Shown here one piece after another: positions 36,901-49,200 of a stretch of DNA of 64,000 nt. The position numbers and the translations under genes were made by a program. The stretch covers positions 38,501-102,500 of the forward strand of contig MU831554.1 of NCBI GenBank assembly GCA_029204225.1. The letters are read 5' to 3'. The DNA is from Diphasiastrum complanatum (taxonomy: Eukaryota > Streptophyta > Lycopodiopsida > Lycopodiales > Lycopodiaceae). A model generated the notes under the pieces. It did not search any database. It was not told where the DNA came from and was given only the letters and a program-made list of their open reading frames with translations. How positions within the stretch are numbered: position 1 is the stretch's first letter; each line of letters starts with the position of its first letter.

Positions 36901-39211
36901 CAAAGGAAGAAAAAACCATATCCTGAGCTCTCAATGGTCCAAGTCTTCTATTATAACTCAATTTAACTATAATATTTACAAAACATGTGCTTATTGGAGT
37001 GGGCTTAGATTCGCAGGAGGCCATCTGCCCTCGCACTTATTCACATTCTATTATGCGTGGACACTGAAAATTAAATAACAAATATTTCCGCAGGTATCCA
37101 CCGTAAATGCTCCAATAGGATCCCCCACCTAGATTGGTGACGGTCCCACGACACCACTGAAATTCAAAGTGGCAGCGATTTATCTTCCGATCGCTTTTTA
37201 ATTGGGAAGGAGGTGATGCGTTCCATATACGCCATCCGCGGCACATTCTGGTCACGGGGATGTGGCAGAAATGGAGTGCACACCTTCCAACCATCTCGAT
37301 GTTGTCCAAGTTGTGAATTTCATCTCCCATGATCCACCAAGCATTGCCGCTCTATAATATAACCGTGCCAATGGTAGTTGATCTGGCACCGCAATTGAGG
37401 CAAAGTGCTGGTTAGGCTCGAAAGCGATAGGAGGCAGGCAGTTATCCCAGGTAGATTTTAGGCCGGCCAAATAAGCCAAATCTATGGCATAACCTACTGC
37501 CTTACTTATTGTTGGGTCAGGGGAGTGCCTGTACTCTTTTCCAAATGTTTGCAACGCCCTAATGAAGTCCATGTCTGTCACCCAACCGTGTGGTGTAGGA
37601 ATCCTTGGCCAGTTAGGAGTGTTTATTGTGACATCCGGTCCAAAGTCCACCCACTTCTTTCGTCGCTGCATGGGTGCATACCATGGATCTATGCGTAGTG
37701 ATCGGGGCTTGCCACATACCTGGTTATTGCCTTAGGATATCTTTCAAACACTCTCAGGCACCATGCCGGTTGGTCACCTCAAACTAGTATGAAATTAATT
37801 TCCTTGCCCTTGATCTCAACCGCCGTGAATTTTAGTGACCATCCGCCACGTGAGGATTCATGCAGATGAATCGCTAAAATTTTTCTCTCTTCTGCCGGCG
37901 TCTTGGGCTTCATAAAGGCTCGTGATGCAGGCCTTGGTTGTGTGGACGCTACGCTGAAAGGCCCTACTTCTTCTAGTTCAGTTTCCCCAATACTTGCCCC
38001 TGATCCTTTGTATCTTGTGTGTGGGAATCAGTGGTTCTGGCCTTGTTTGCTATGGTCTGGCGGGGGAGGAGGTGGTGGAATTACCACTGTTGGGGTTGTC
38101 GTTGATGCACTGGCTGCTCCAGATGGTACTGAGACAACTAGTGTATTATCTGGCTCTGGCTCTTCATCGAGGAAAACCTCTTCTGGTACATCGCCTTCCA
38201 AAGCTGTGGCATCCTTGGGACTGGATCCCGAAGGTACAATGTCATAAAATGTGTCATCATCAAGGGCTAGCTTTGACTTGACATTTTGAGTAGCTGTGGT
38301 GGTCTGCTCGTTTTGATATTCCAACATTTGGTCGAGAGGTCCCACCTGGCCTAGGTTCTCGAATTGTTCAAAAGTATGCGGGGAATGGGGTATGGTGAAA
38401 TCAAGTTGGGTATGGATGAGTTGGGAGGGGGAACTGTGGAAGGGGAGAACAAGGTGGTGACGAGGAAATAACGATGGCGGCTGGAATGGTGGAGGCAATG
38501 GTAACAGTAGTAGAGGATTGAATAGCCTGTGAGTCAGGTGGTATGTCGAATATGGTCGTGTCAGTAGAAGTGGAACAAGGAAGGGATAGGCGTCTGCGGG
38601 TTGGGCTTGGGTTGTCATTGTAGTATAGTGGTAAGTATTCTTGCCTATCACGAAGGTGACCGGGGTTTGATCCCCGACAACTGCGCCAAACTATTAAGGG
38701 TTGTGTAGTATGGGATCGTTCGCTGGGAGCACAACCTTGCCTTTAACCTACATAGCACGAGAGAGAGGCACTTGAAGGATTAATCAGATTCTCCTAACAC
38801 TTAACGACAATTTCAAGTGGTTTAAAAGCATCTTTTTTGACAGTCATCAATGTTTCATGGACCGATTCGAATCGGTGGTTTGAATTGGCCGATTCGAATC
38901 AGCCAATTCATACACCTGAAATTGTTTTTTGCCTGTTTGTGCCAAAAACAAGTTAACAAACTCACATTTTGATGTAGTGACAGATTCTAGCTCATTTTAA
39001 AAATTGGAATTGGTGCACACTGCATATTGGACTCTATTCAGGGACCAGTTGGAACTTGGGCCTTGGCAATCACGAAAAAATTAGAAATTAGAATCCAGAT
39101 TTAGTCTTTAGAAGGTTAAAATGAAATATTTCAACTTTGATTCTCAACTACTGTACTACAGTCCACGACGTACGTAATGAGTCAATGCCAAATGGTCATG
39201 ACTAGTTGATA

Positions 39212-39276
<65 letters not shown>

Positions 39277-40224
39277 GGATCTGGGCGCCAGCGGATCTCC
39301 ATGGCCTAGCGATGGCCTGCCTAGCAATGGCTGTCCTCCATCATCGTGCGTCCTCCATCGCACTTGCTCCATCTGCTGGCGGATCCGCTGGACCTCCATT
39401 ATGATTAGTCATATCATGGCTAAGCTTTTTGGCTCGATCCTGCAGTCTATCGTTAGCTCAAAAGCAGAAGCCGATGGTTTACATGCTCTTGGACAAGCAG
39501 GTTTCAGGACTGGTTATTCTACTACGGATTAGATATTTATTTTTGAGATGAATAATTGAGGAGGCTAAGCATCGTAAGCAGCGGATTTATTGTTGCTTTG
39601 TGGATTTCTGCAAGCTTTTGACTCTGTACCTAGACATCTTCTGCTTCAGCGCCTGGTCTCATTTGGCTTTTCACAGGAGGTTATTGCTTCTATTACCACC
39701 TTATATGAGAGGGTTCTTGCTAGACTCAGAGACGGTACAGGATTGTATGGAAACCGCCTGGCGACCTAAGAAGGACCCAGATACTCTTGTCATCCGCTTC
39801 ACGTCAGTGTCTCACCGACGCGAAGTTTTAGGGAGACGATCTAAATTACGTGATACCAAAATCTATTTGGACGAAGGTCTTACTTTCATCCAAGTCCAAG
39901 AACGTAAGAAAGCAAGACAAGAAGCTCTATCAACTGGCAAACGGCTTATATATCGTGACGACATTATTAGATTTGTGGATCGTAAGCCTATAGTTAATGA
40001 GAGTCTTAATTCTGAGATAGAGATTGAGTTAGAGAAATGAAGAGATGTCCAGTTGAGCATGTAAATGGTACACGTACCATATAATACTGGTTATATCACT
40101 CTCTTCTTAGTATGGTTTTTTTTTAGTTAGTTTGTTTTTGACAGCACTGATCCGTCTTGTTTCCATCTTATCTGATGTACTTGCTCGTCTTATACACCTT
40201 CGGCATGGAAAAGACGTTAATAAA

Positions 40225-40259
<35 letters not shown>

Positions 40260-43200
40260 TAGTGAAGATCGGTTGGATGGCACAAACTACTCCTTGTGGA
40301 GTTACATGATGAAGAATCTTCTCATAGCGAAAGGCCTGTGGGATTTGGTCAATGGTGATGAGGGAAGGCCTCCGTCTTTGGCACCTCCTACACCTCGTGG
40401 ATCATCATCATCAACATCATCTTCTCCATCTTCGGAGAAACAAAAGAAGCGCGATAGAAGGGATGCACAAGCACATTCTATGGTTGCTCTTGCTGTGAAA
40501 AGATCTATCTTACCTCATATTAGGTCTTGTAAGAAATCTAAAAGTGCGTGCGATACACTTTATACTATGTATAGAGTCAAAAATCCAGCAAGAGTGGTGC
40601 ATCTCAGAAATCAACTTTCTTTGTTGAAGATGCAAGAAGGGGATCAAGTGACCGATCACTTAACGAAGATCAAGGATCTTCGTGAGGAGCTTCTCAATAT
40701 TGATGAGATAATTGAGGATGCTCAGTTTGTTTCCATTACTCTCAACTCATTACCTTCCTCTTATCTTCCATTTGTTTCATCTTTGAGTATCTCTCTTAGG
40801 GGACATCAACTCTCCTTTGATGAACTTGTTGGGCTGCTTTTTCAAGGGGAGCAAACGAGGCAAAATTTTGCGGGTAACACTCAACAAGATCAAGCTTTCT
40901 TCACGAAAGGCAAGGGCAAAGGCAAGTCTAAAGGAAAGGGGAAGCCTCCTTCCAAGGATGAGCAAAAGCCCATTGGAGGTCAAGATGTCAACACTCAAAA
41001 GAAGAAAAGGAAGTGCCATTATTGCAAGAAGTATGGGCACTTCATCAAGAATTGTAAGAAGCAGCTTCCAAAAGAGGAGAGTAAAAGAATTGATACTAGT
41101 GCTTCACTTGCTACTTTGGAGCAAGAGCTTGAAGCTAGTGGTGATCTCTTCAACCAAGACTATGCTTTTGTGTCTAATATTGCTTCTACTAGTACTTCTA
41201 CATCTATGAGGAATTCAGATTCTCTTTTGCAAGTTGCTGATTTTCAGCCCATTGAATGGGTGATTGATAATGGTGCTACTCGTCATATGACTTCTCTCAA
41301 AGAAACATTCACTAAATTAGTGAAAGTGCCAAATCGAAGTAAGGTACAATGTGCGAATGATGCATCTTATTCTATTCGTGGAATTGGAATTGTAGCCATC
41401 ATTCTATCTAATTGTGAAGAAAAGTACATTATGAATGTGCTTTATGTTCCGGGAATCAAGAAGAGTCTTCTTTGGTTTCAACTATGTTGAAGCAAGGACT
41501 AGTTGTTGAGTTCAAAGAAGATAAGTGTCTTGTCAAGGATCCTAAAAGATCACTCTTGATTATTGTTTCGGGAACAATGCATGCTATGCTGGCTTATTCA
41601 TTATGGATACCTATGAGCGACGAATTCCCTCTACATGTCTTGTTGCTTCTACATCACAATCATTGGAGTTGGCTGAATTGTGGCATGCAAGGTTTGGGCA
41701 TCTCAACTTTGCAAGTTTGAAGGAGCTGAAGAAATTTAATATGGTAGAAGACATTCCTACTATTGAGCAGCCGGAAGGGCATGTATGCAAGGGGTGCATA
41801 CTTGGAAAGTTTCAAAGGAAACCTTTTCCAATTGATGGAACTATAAGGGTTCTTGATAAATTTGATTTGGTTTATAGTGATGTTTGTGGTCCAATGAGGA
41901 CCCATTGGAAAGTGCATCTATTTTGTGACTTTTATTGATGAATTTTCCCATTTTACATGGATCTATCCTATGAAGGCTAAATCGGAAGTTTTTCAACGTT
42001 TCAAAGATTTTCTAACAATGGTGGAAAATCAGTTTGGGCATTCTTTGAAGACCCTGCGCACCGATCGAGGAGGGGAATACATTAAGAATACGTTCGGTGC
42101 ATTTCTTCGAGAAAAGGAAATTCTACATCAAATGACAACTCCCTATACGCCTCAACAAAATGGTGTTGCCGAGCGAAAGAATCGCACACTTATGGAGATG
42201 GCCCGTTGCATGCTCAAAGCTAAGGGGCTGCCTCACAAGTTTTGGGCTGAATAACGGCAACATACATAAGCAATCGTTGTCCTACTAAAGCATTGAAAGT
42301 ATTAACTCCTTATGAAGTTTGGTATGGGAAGAAGCCTTCAATCTCTCACTTTCGCGTTTTTGGTTGTACGGCTTATGCTTTTGTTCCGGATAAACTTCGT
42401 ACAAAGCTTGAGGATAAAGGAGTTAAATGCATTTTTGTTGGCTATAGTAGTGAAAGCAAAGGCTACAGGCTGTTCAATTTGAGCACTAACAAGATTATTG
42501 TTAGTCGTGATGTGCATTTTGATGAAAAGAATTCATTGGATGTGGCCCCAACTCATATCTTGAAGGGGGACAGCCCACATAGTGTGAATGTTGAAGTTTT
42601 TCCAGATTTGGTACCATCTTCTATTGCTGTAAATAAGGGGCAGCAATCAACCAGTTTCGACCTGCCCAACACCTCATCAAGTTTAAAGCCTAATGTTCAT
42701 CAAGAATAGCCCGTTGTTGCTCAAAATCAGCCTACAGGAACTGTTGGGATCTTGGACAGCCAAGTGCAGTGTCGGAGGATCTTGGACAACAAATTGTAAG
42801 ACGAGACATGGCTGTTGGACAGCCCAAAACAGTCCCACGGTGGCTGTTGTCGACTTTGCGGGACAGCAAAGTAAGTTCATTTTATGATGGAAAGACGCGT
42901 GCCTCTACAAAATCAGTGGACTATGCTGATTTTTCAGATTCTGCTCTTACATCTCATGGAGAGGTTGCGGAAGAACCTGATTTTTGCGAGCAGTCCAAGG
43001 GAGTAAAATGTTGGGATGATGCGATGCAAGATGAGTATGACTCACTTATGAAGAACCAGATTTGGGTTCTTGTTGATCTTCCTCATGGGAAGGAGGCAAT
43101 TGGTTCTAAATGGGTATACAAAATCAAGTATAAGATAGATGGTACCATTGAAAGGTACAAGGCAAGGCTCGTTGCCAAAGGCTATGCTCAGCAAAAGGGG

Positions 43201-46200
43201 ATTGATTATGAGGAGACTTTTTCTCCTACTGCTCGGATGACTATCGTGAGGGTAGTAACCTCTTTGGCTGCCCATTTTGGTTGACGTTTGCGGCAACTTG
43301 ACGTAAAGACAGCATTCCTCGGGTTTACTACTAGTCCTAGCGAATCTACTCTTTATGTCAAGCATACTTCAGATTATATCATCATTATTTTGCTTTATGT
43401 TGATGATATTATTATTACGGGAAGTAATGAGAGGCAAAATCCTCTAAATTTACAGATATCAGGATGAGCATAATCAAATCTCCTGTGACCTGTCGTATGA
43501 GTATCAAAACATAATGACCCAAGTTTAAGAGAACTGCAATAAGTTGTAACCATATCCTGGGTGCAAGGATCTGCTTGCTAAGGAGACTGTGGACTCTAGA
43601 GTTAGGGTTTAGAAATTAGGACTCAAAAGTATAACTGAAATTTGAGGTGATAATAGTCTGATATGGTAGCTAGGTAGACCGTAGGTTCATGGTTCTCGAA
43701 TCTGAACCATGAATCATGATTCATCATTCATGATTCATGTCACATGAGACATCTGACAGATGGAACTTGGAAGTTGGAAGTTGGAGCAATGACAAATGCA
43801 TTATGCCTTTAGGATTTGCCACATTACCTAGTTAGTAGTTACTAGTACCTACTGTCTAAGATTGTAATTTTGTATCAAAGTTCAAACTTATTTGCAATGT
43901 CGAGAATCGAGATCGGAGAAAAGAATAAAGAAGGTTATGACAATGTTTGAGAAAGGCTAAAGTCAAAAAAATTTAGGTTAGAAACTTAGATTCATCATTC
44001 AACATTGAACATTCATGATTCAAAATTTCTATATATAATATTAAACGAAGTGCATAGTACATAGATGATAGTACATACTACGTACTACACTCAGCACTGT
44101 GATAAGTAGTTGCAACTCGCCAGTAAGCCACAGTTGTAACATCAAACTTGTCAGCCATTATGTAATATGTCTACATAATACATAGTGCAAAGTTCAAACT
44201 TCAAAGCAGTTGGGAATATCAAAAATTCAAAATGGCAATGGCAAATACATATTAGTAATTACATAAGTATTAAAATCAAAATTGTAAAACCAATGACAAC
44301 TAGGAATAACTGAGATTAGAATCCAGATAATCTTAAATCGACTAGCAATTAACTTCAAGAATCAAAAATTAGAATCCATAATATATCATACCATAATACA
44401 TATGTCAAGTGCCTGAGTCCGGTCACCAGTGTAATGCCACATGTGACATGTCTGAGACTTTGATGATATGTAAACAACTCAAGAGTCAATGCTCAATGCT
44501 CATCAATCTGATTCAATACTATGTAATTACAACTACTATAGTCTATGATCTATCATCTATCTAAACATTGAGCACTCTAAGCTCTCCTAGGCCTGAGTCT
44601 CCTTCTGCTCGTTGGTGCTGTGGAGCCTGTTGTGGTCTCCCGAGTGGCAGCGACGAAATCCTCATTGGAGGCAGATGTATGATGCCCCTCATCCTCATCC
44701 ATGCTCTCCTCGGACTCCTCATCCACATACTCCTCCTCTGAGGACTCTAACCCTGACGATGCCTCAGGCTCAGACTCGTCGTCAGGGCTGTGAGCACGGG
44801 AGCTCATACCCTCTCCTGTCCTCCTCCTGCGCTCTGCTCCAGTGACAGGTCCTGCACACAAGGAGGGTCAAACGTATTATTGCCCGCAAATTAGTAAATT
44901 ACAATAATTAGTTCGAACTTCGACTCCAAGGTCTCATGCTTGAAAGTCTGGAGCTCATCCAGCAGGTTAGCCTGCTCGCGTACATCAGGATAAACTCGGG
45001 AGATATAGGCATTCCAATCATCCCTGAGCTCCCTATCTGTGTACTACTGCTCACTCCTCCAAAGTGGATGGAGTATGTGGACCATGGCATGCAGGGGCCA
45101 CTCCCACCTGCTCTGCCAAAGGAGCCGGACCTCCTCAAGCCTGCAAGACACTACATTTGAAATTTGAACCTTGAATCTTAAATCATGAATGTCAAATGAT
45201 TTAATGATGATTCATCAATGATTCAATTGAAAATTCAAATTTCAGATTTCAAAGTTCAAACATTAGTTACAACTTAGAGGTTAGCACCAACTAGTAACTA
45301 GTAAGGCAGCAAGGCTTAAGTAATAAGCGTCGGTGATATACCTTTCTGGGCTAATGGTCGTGCAAAGACTCAACTACTCGCCCAGCCTATCCATGAACTC
45401 ATACAAGAGGCCCAATGTGCAGCCCTCTCGATCTGTAAGGCGCAGGACAATGTAGATAGGTTGTAGGCTCACCACAATGGATTCTGCCTCATCCCAAAAT
45501 GCACTCGACATATTGGTCCGCTCGTTCTAACTAGTAACTACTAAGTTCTAATACCAAAATCAAAATCGTAAAACTTTAAAGTTTAAACTTTAAACCTTTA
45601 AGGCTTTAACCATTAGTAATTAGATAATCAACTAACATTAAACAGACTACATAGTACATACTACAGTTAAAACTTAACTTTAGGAATCAGAAACTTGAAA
45701 CTTCAAACTTGAAACTAGATTCTAGAATCCATAATAAATCACGATTCATGAATCATAACATAATAGTAAATACATATGCCAGGTGCCTCATGAGTCCGAT
45801 CACCAATGTAATGCGCAATGTGTCTGATGATAAATCATGGTGTACATATACTACACAGTAAACAGCTCAAGAGTCAATGCTCATCTAGTGACATGAACAT
45901 CTACAGACTAGTAACTACAATGATCTAATGTACAATCATCAATGAGCACTGAGCAGTGAGTACTCTAAGCTCTCCTACACCTGAGTCTCCTCCCACTCGC
46001 TGGTGTTGTGGAGCCTGCTATGGCCTCTCGAGTGGCAGGCTCAGCTGCGAAATCCTCATCAGAGGCAGAGGTATGACGCCCCTCATCCTCATCCCCGGCC
46101 CTCCTTAGACTCCTCATCCTCATACTCCTCCTCTGAGGACTCTGACCCTGACGATGCCTCAGACTTAGACTCAGACTCATCCTCGGGGCTGTGAGCACGA

Positions 46201-49200
46201 GAGCTGCTACCCTCTCTTGCCCTCCTCCTACGCTATGCTCGAGTGACAAAGAGGGACAAACGTGTTATTGCCTGCAAATTAGTAAATTATGATAATTAGT
46301 TCGAACTTTGAAAATCTAATTCAAGACCTTAGACAATCCTAATTTCTCACCTGCACTCCTCATGTCCTCCTCTGACTGGTCTCTCGGTGGCAACTCTGGA
46401 ACCTTTGCCACATCGATCAGATCGGGATTCTCCTACGCACATGTCACAATGCACATTGAAATCAAGACAAAATTTGGAGGGCCGAGTCCCAACAGAAGTT
46501 AAAATTTAGCTACAGTCTAGTATCTACGATGTAGTATGTGTTGGAATATAAATCCACACTCTAGAGAGAACTATCAAACAGGGCGGATAGCTCAGTGGTA
46601 GAGCATTCCATCCGGTATGAGGGAGGTTAGACCTAACAGTTCATGGTGTCAAAACCATGGTTAGGTGGCCCAAGTTGTGGGGCAGGTGACAGCTAGTGTA
46701 AGAACCACCAAGTGAAGATCTACAGGATTCCAATCACATGCAAACCAAAAGGACACCTGTGGAGGATGAACCACCCAACCAATATGAAGAGGCTAGTCAA
46801 TACCCTAACCAATCCACCCCCAAGCCACAGTGAAGAACACAAGAGAGGAGAGGAAGAACTGGCTCAAGAATCACAATTCACAATAGGAGGATGGGCGAGT
46901 TTCCAATAGACCTATTCTTCTTAAGAGAGAGAGAATATTCCCTTTAGGATCCCCATGCAACCTAAATTGAGCTATTGATCTCCTATTCTTGCATTAAAGC
47001 AGTCTTCACCATGCATGTGCTCCTATGTCCAATTATAGGTCTGGGCCCTCATATGATTATTAATTATTTAATACGACCACGTCCGGAATGACGTAGCATA
47101 ACTAATAACCACATACAACTGGAGTGACCGGCTATCCACGTCAAGAATAATTCCGATTCCCTTGTACAGGACATGGACATAACATTCTTCCCCCCTTAAA
47201 CCATTTCTATCTCTAGAAATGAGAACTAAGGAAATTCTTCTTTATGCTTTCGACCCTTTCCCATGAATCATCATCCTCAGTCCGTCCCTTCCACCTGATC
47301 AAGCACTCAGAGATAGAACGATTTCTCAATTGTTTATCTCTGGTTCTGAGTACCTTTTCAGGTTCCAAAGGAACACTAAGCGATGAGTCCTCCAAATGGG
47401 TAAGATCTTCCTCTGAACCAACTACTTCACCTTCATGCAAACTTAATTTCAACCGGCTTACATGAAACACTGGGTGAGTTGTAGTCTTGTTCTGAAGATC
47501 TAATTCGTAAGCTAAAGAACCAATTTTCTTTATAATCCGAAACGGTCCACAATATCTCGTAGATAATTTATAATGCTTCCCTGTACTCATAGTCTTAGAA
47601 TCCTTAGGTATTCTAAGATATACCCAGTCATCAACTTTAAAATCTCTGGGAGACCTCTTAAGATCAGCATAGTGCTTAGCTCTATCCTGAGCACTCCGAA
47701 TACAATCACGAGCCACTTGCAACATTTCACGCATATCATGCAAGAAATCTGCAACTTTCTCGATCTTAACAGACTTTGTCTCCACATTTACCGGAGATCT
47801 AGGTTGAAAACCGTACATCAGCATAAACGGACTATAACCAGTAGCAGAATGTTTCCTACTGTTGTAAGCAAGCTCAATCAAAGGAATGTCCTCCATAGTC
47901 TGATTAGTTCTCTTAGTCTGGCCATCTGATTCAGGATGATCAGAAGAACTAAAACTAAGCGAGGTTTCAAGCTTATGGAATACAGCTGACCAAAAGTGAC
48001 CTGTAAACTTAGGATCTCTATCACTAACTATATCACTTGGCAGTCCATAAAGCCTAAATAATCTTTCCACAAAGATCTGGGCTAAATCTGAAGCCTTAGC
48101 AGTTGACTTGACTGGTATAAAAGTAGCTAACTTTGTCAACCTGTCCACCACAACCCAAATAGAATCATTTTGGCGTTGGGTCCTTGGAAGTCCAACCACA
48201 AAATCCATAGATATACTTTCCCATCGTTTCTGAGGGATATCTAGGGGATGTAGCAACCCTCCAGTCTTTAAGCGTTCAGCTTTAGCTAACTGGCAAGGTC
48301 TACACTTGACCACATAAGACTCGACAAATGGCTTGAGTTTTGGCCAATGAAACTCTCTTCTGACCAAGTCCAAAGTCCTGTGTATACCCGGATGACCTGC
48401 ACAGGGAACGTCATGACACTCATAAAGAATCTTCTTCTTTACCTCATCATCCGCCGGTACACAAATTTTCCCATTCCGAAATAATAACCCACCTCGGATA
48501 GAGAACTGTTCCACTATCTTCTTATCTTTCCTAGGAACCTGAGACCCTTGTGAGTAAATCTCTATTCCATTCTCATTTGTTCCTGTCTCCACCATCTTCC
48601 AAATGGGACCAAAATGAGAATCTGATTCACATTTTCCTCTCAGTGAAAGATATAGATCAGTGGAAATCTGGGTGAAAGAAAGTTCATTTAATTCACCAAT
48701 CCGACTAAGTGCATCCGCAACTTGATTAGAGCTGCCCTTGATATATCGGATCTCATGATCAAATTCCTGCATAAGCTCAACCCAGCGAGCTTTACGACCC
48801 CTTGGATCGTTCTGATTACAAAAGTACTTCAGAGGTTGGTGATCTGTATACACTATAAACTGACTACCATAAAGGTAATGCCTCCAGGTTTTAAGTGCGT
48901 GTATCACAGCAAATAACTCTTTCTCCTGAGTTGTATAACGCAACTGAGGCCCCGTGAGTTTCTTGCTTTCAAATGCTATCGGCCTATCCTCCTGTAGAAG
49001 AACTGCCCCTATCGCCGAATCACTTGCGTCAGTTCGCACGACGTAAGGTATATCAGGATTCGCGATCTGTAAAACAAGAGCTGAAGGAACCATTTGCTTG
49101 AGTTTCTCAAAGCATTGGTTCAATTCATCATTCCACTCAATAGGCTCGCTAGGTTGACCTCTCTTTTTCTTTTTATTAACTCTGCCTTTAGTCAAATTAT

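Noticed and set aside
35975-37117. A DNA transposon with 170-bp terminal inverted repeats
   Set aside because: The repeats begin TGTTGG, contain LTR-promoter-like sequence, and the right one follows a polypurine tract, so inverted LTRs explain them better. No target duplication was seen at the outer ends.
37903-38281. Plus-strand open frames opposite the unknown element protein
   Set aside because: They are shadows of the minus-strand proline-rich frame; the primer site and polypurine tract orient the element on the minus strand.
38614-38688. Functional tRNA-Asp gene
   Set aside because: It encodes CCA, has an altered anticodon region and acceptor mismatches, lacks a downstream T-run, and lies exactly at a retroelement primer site.
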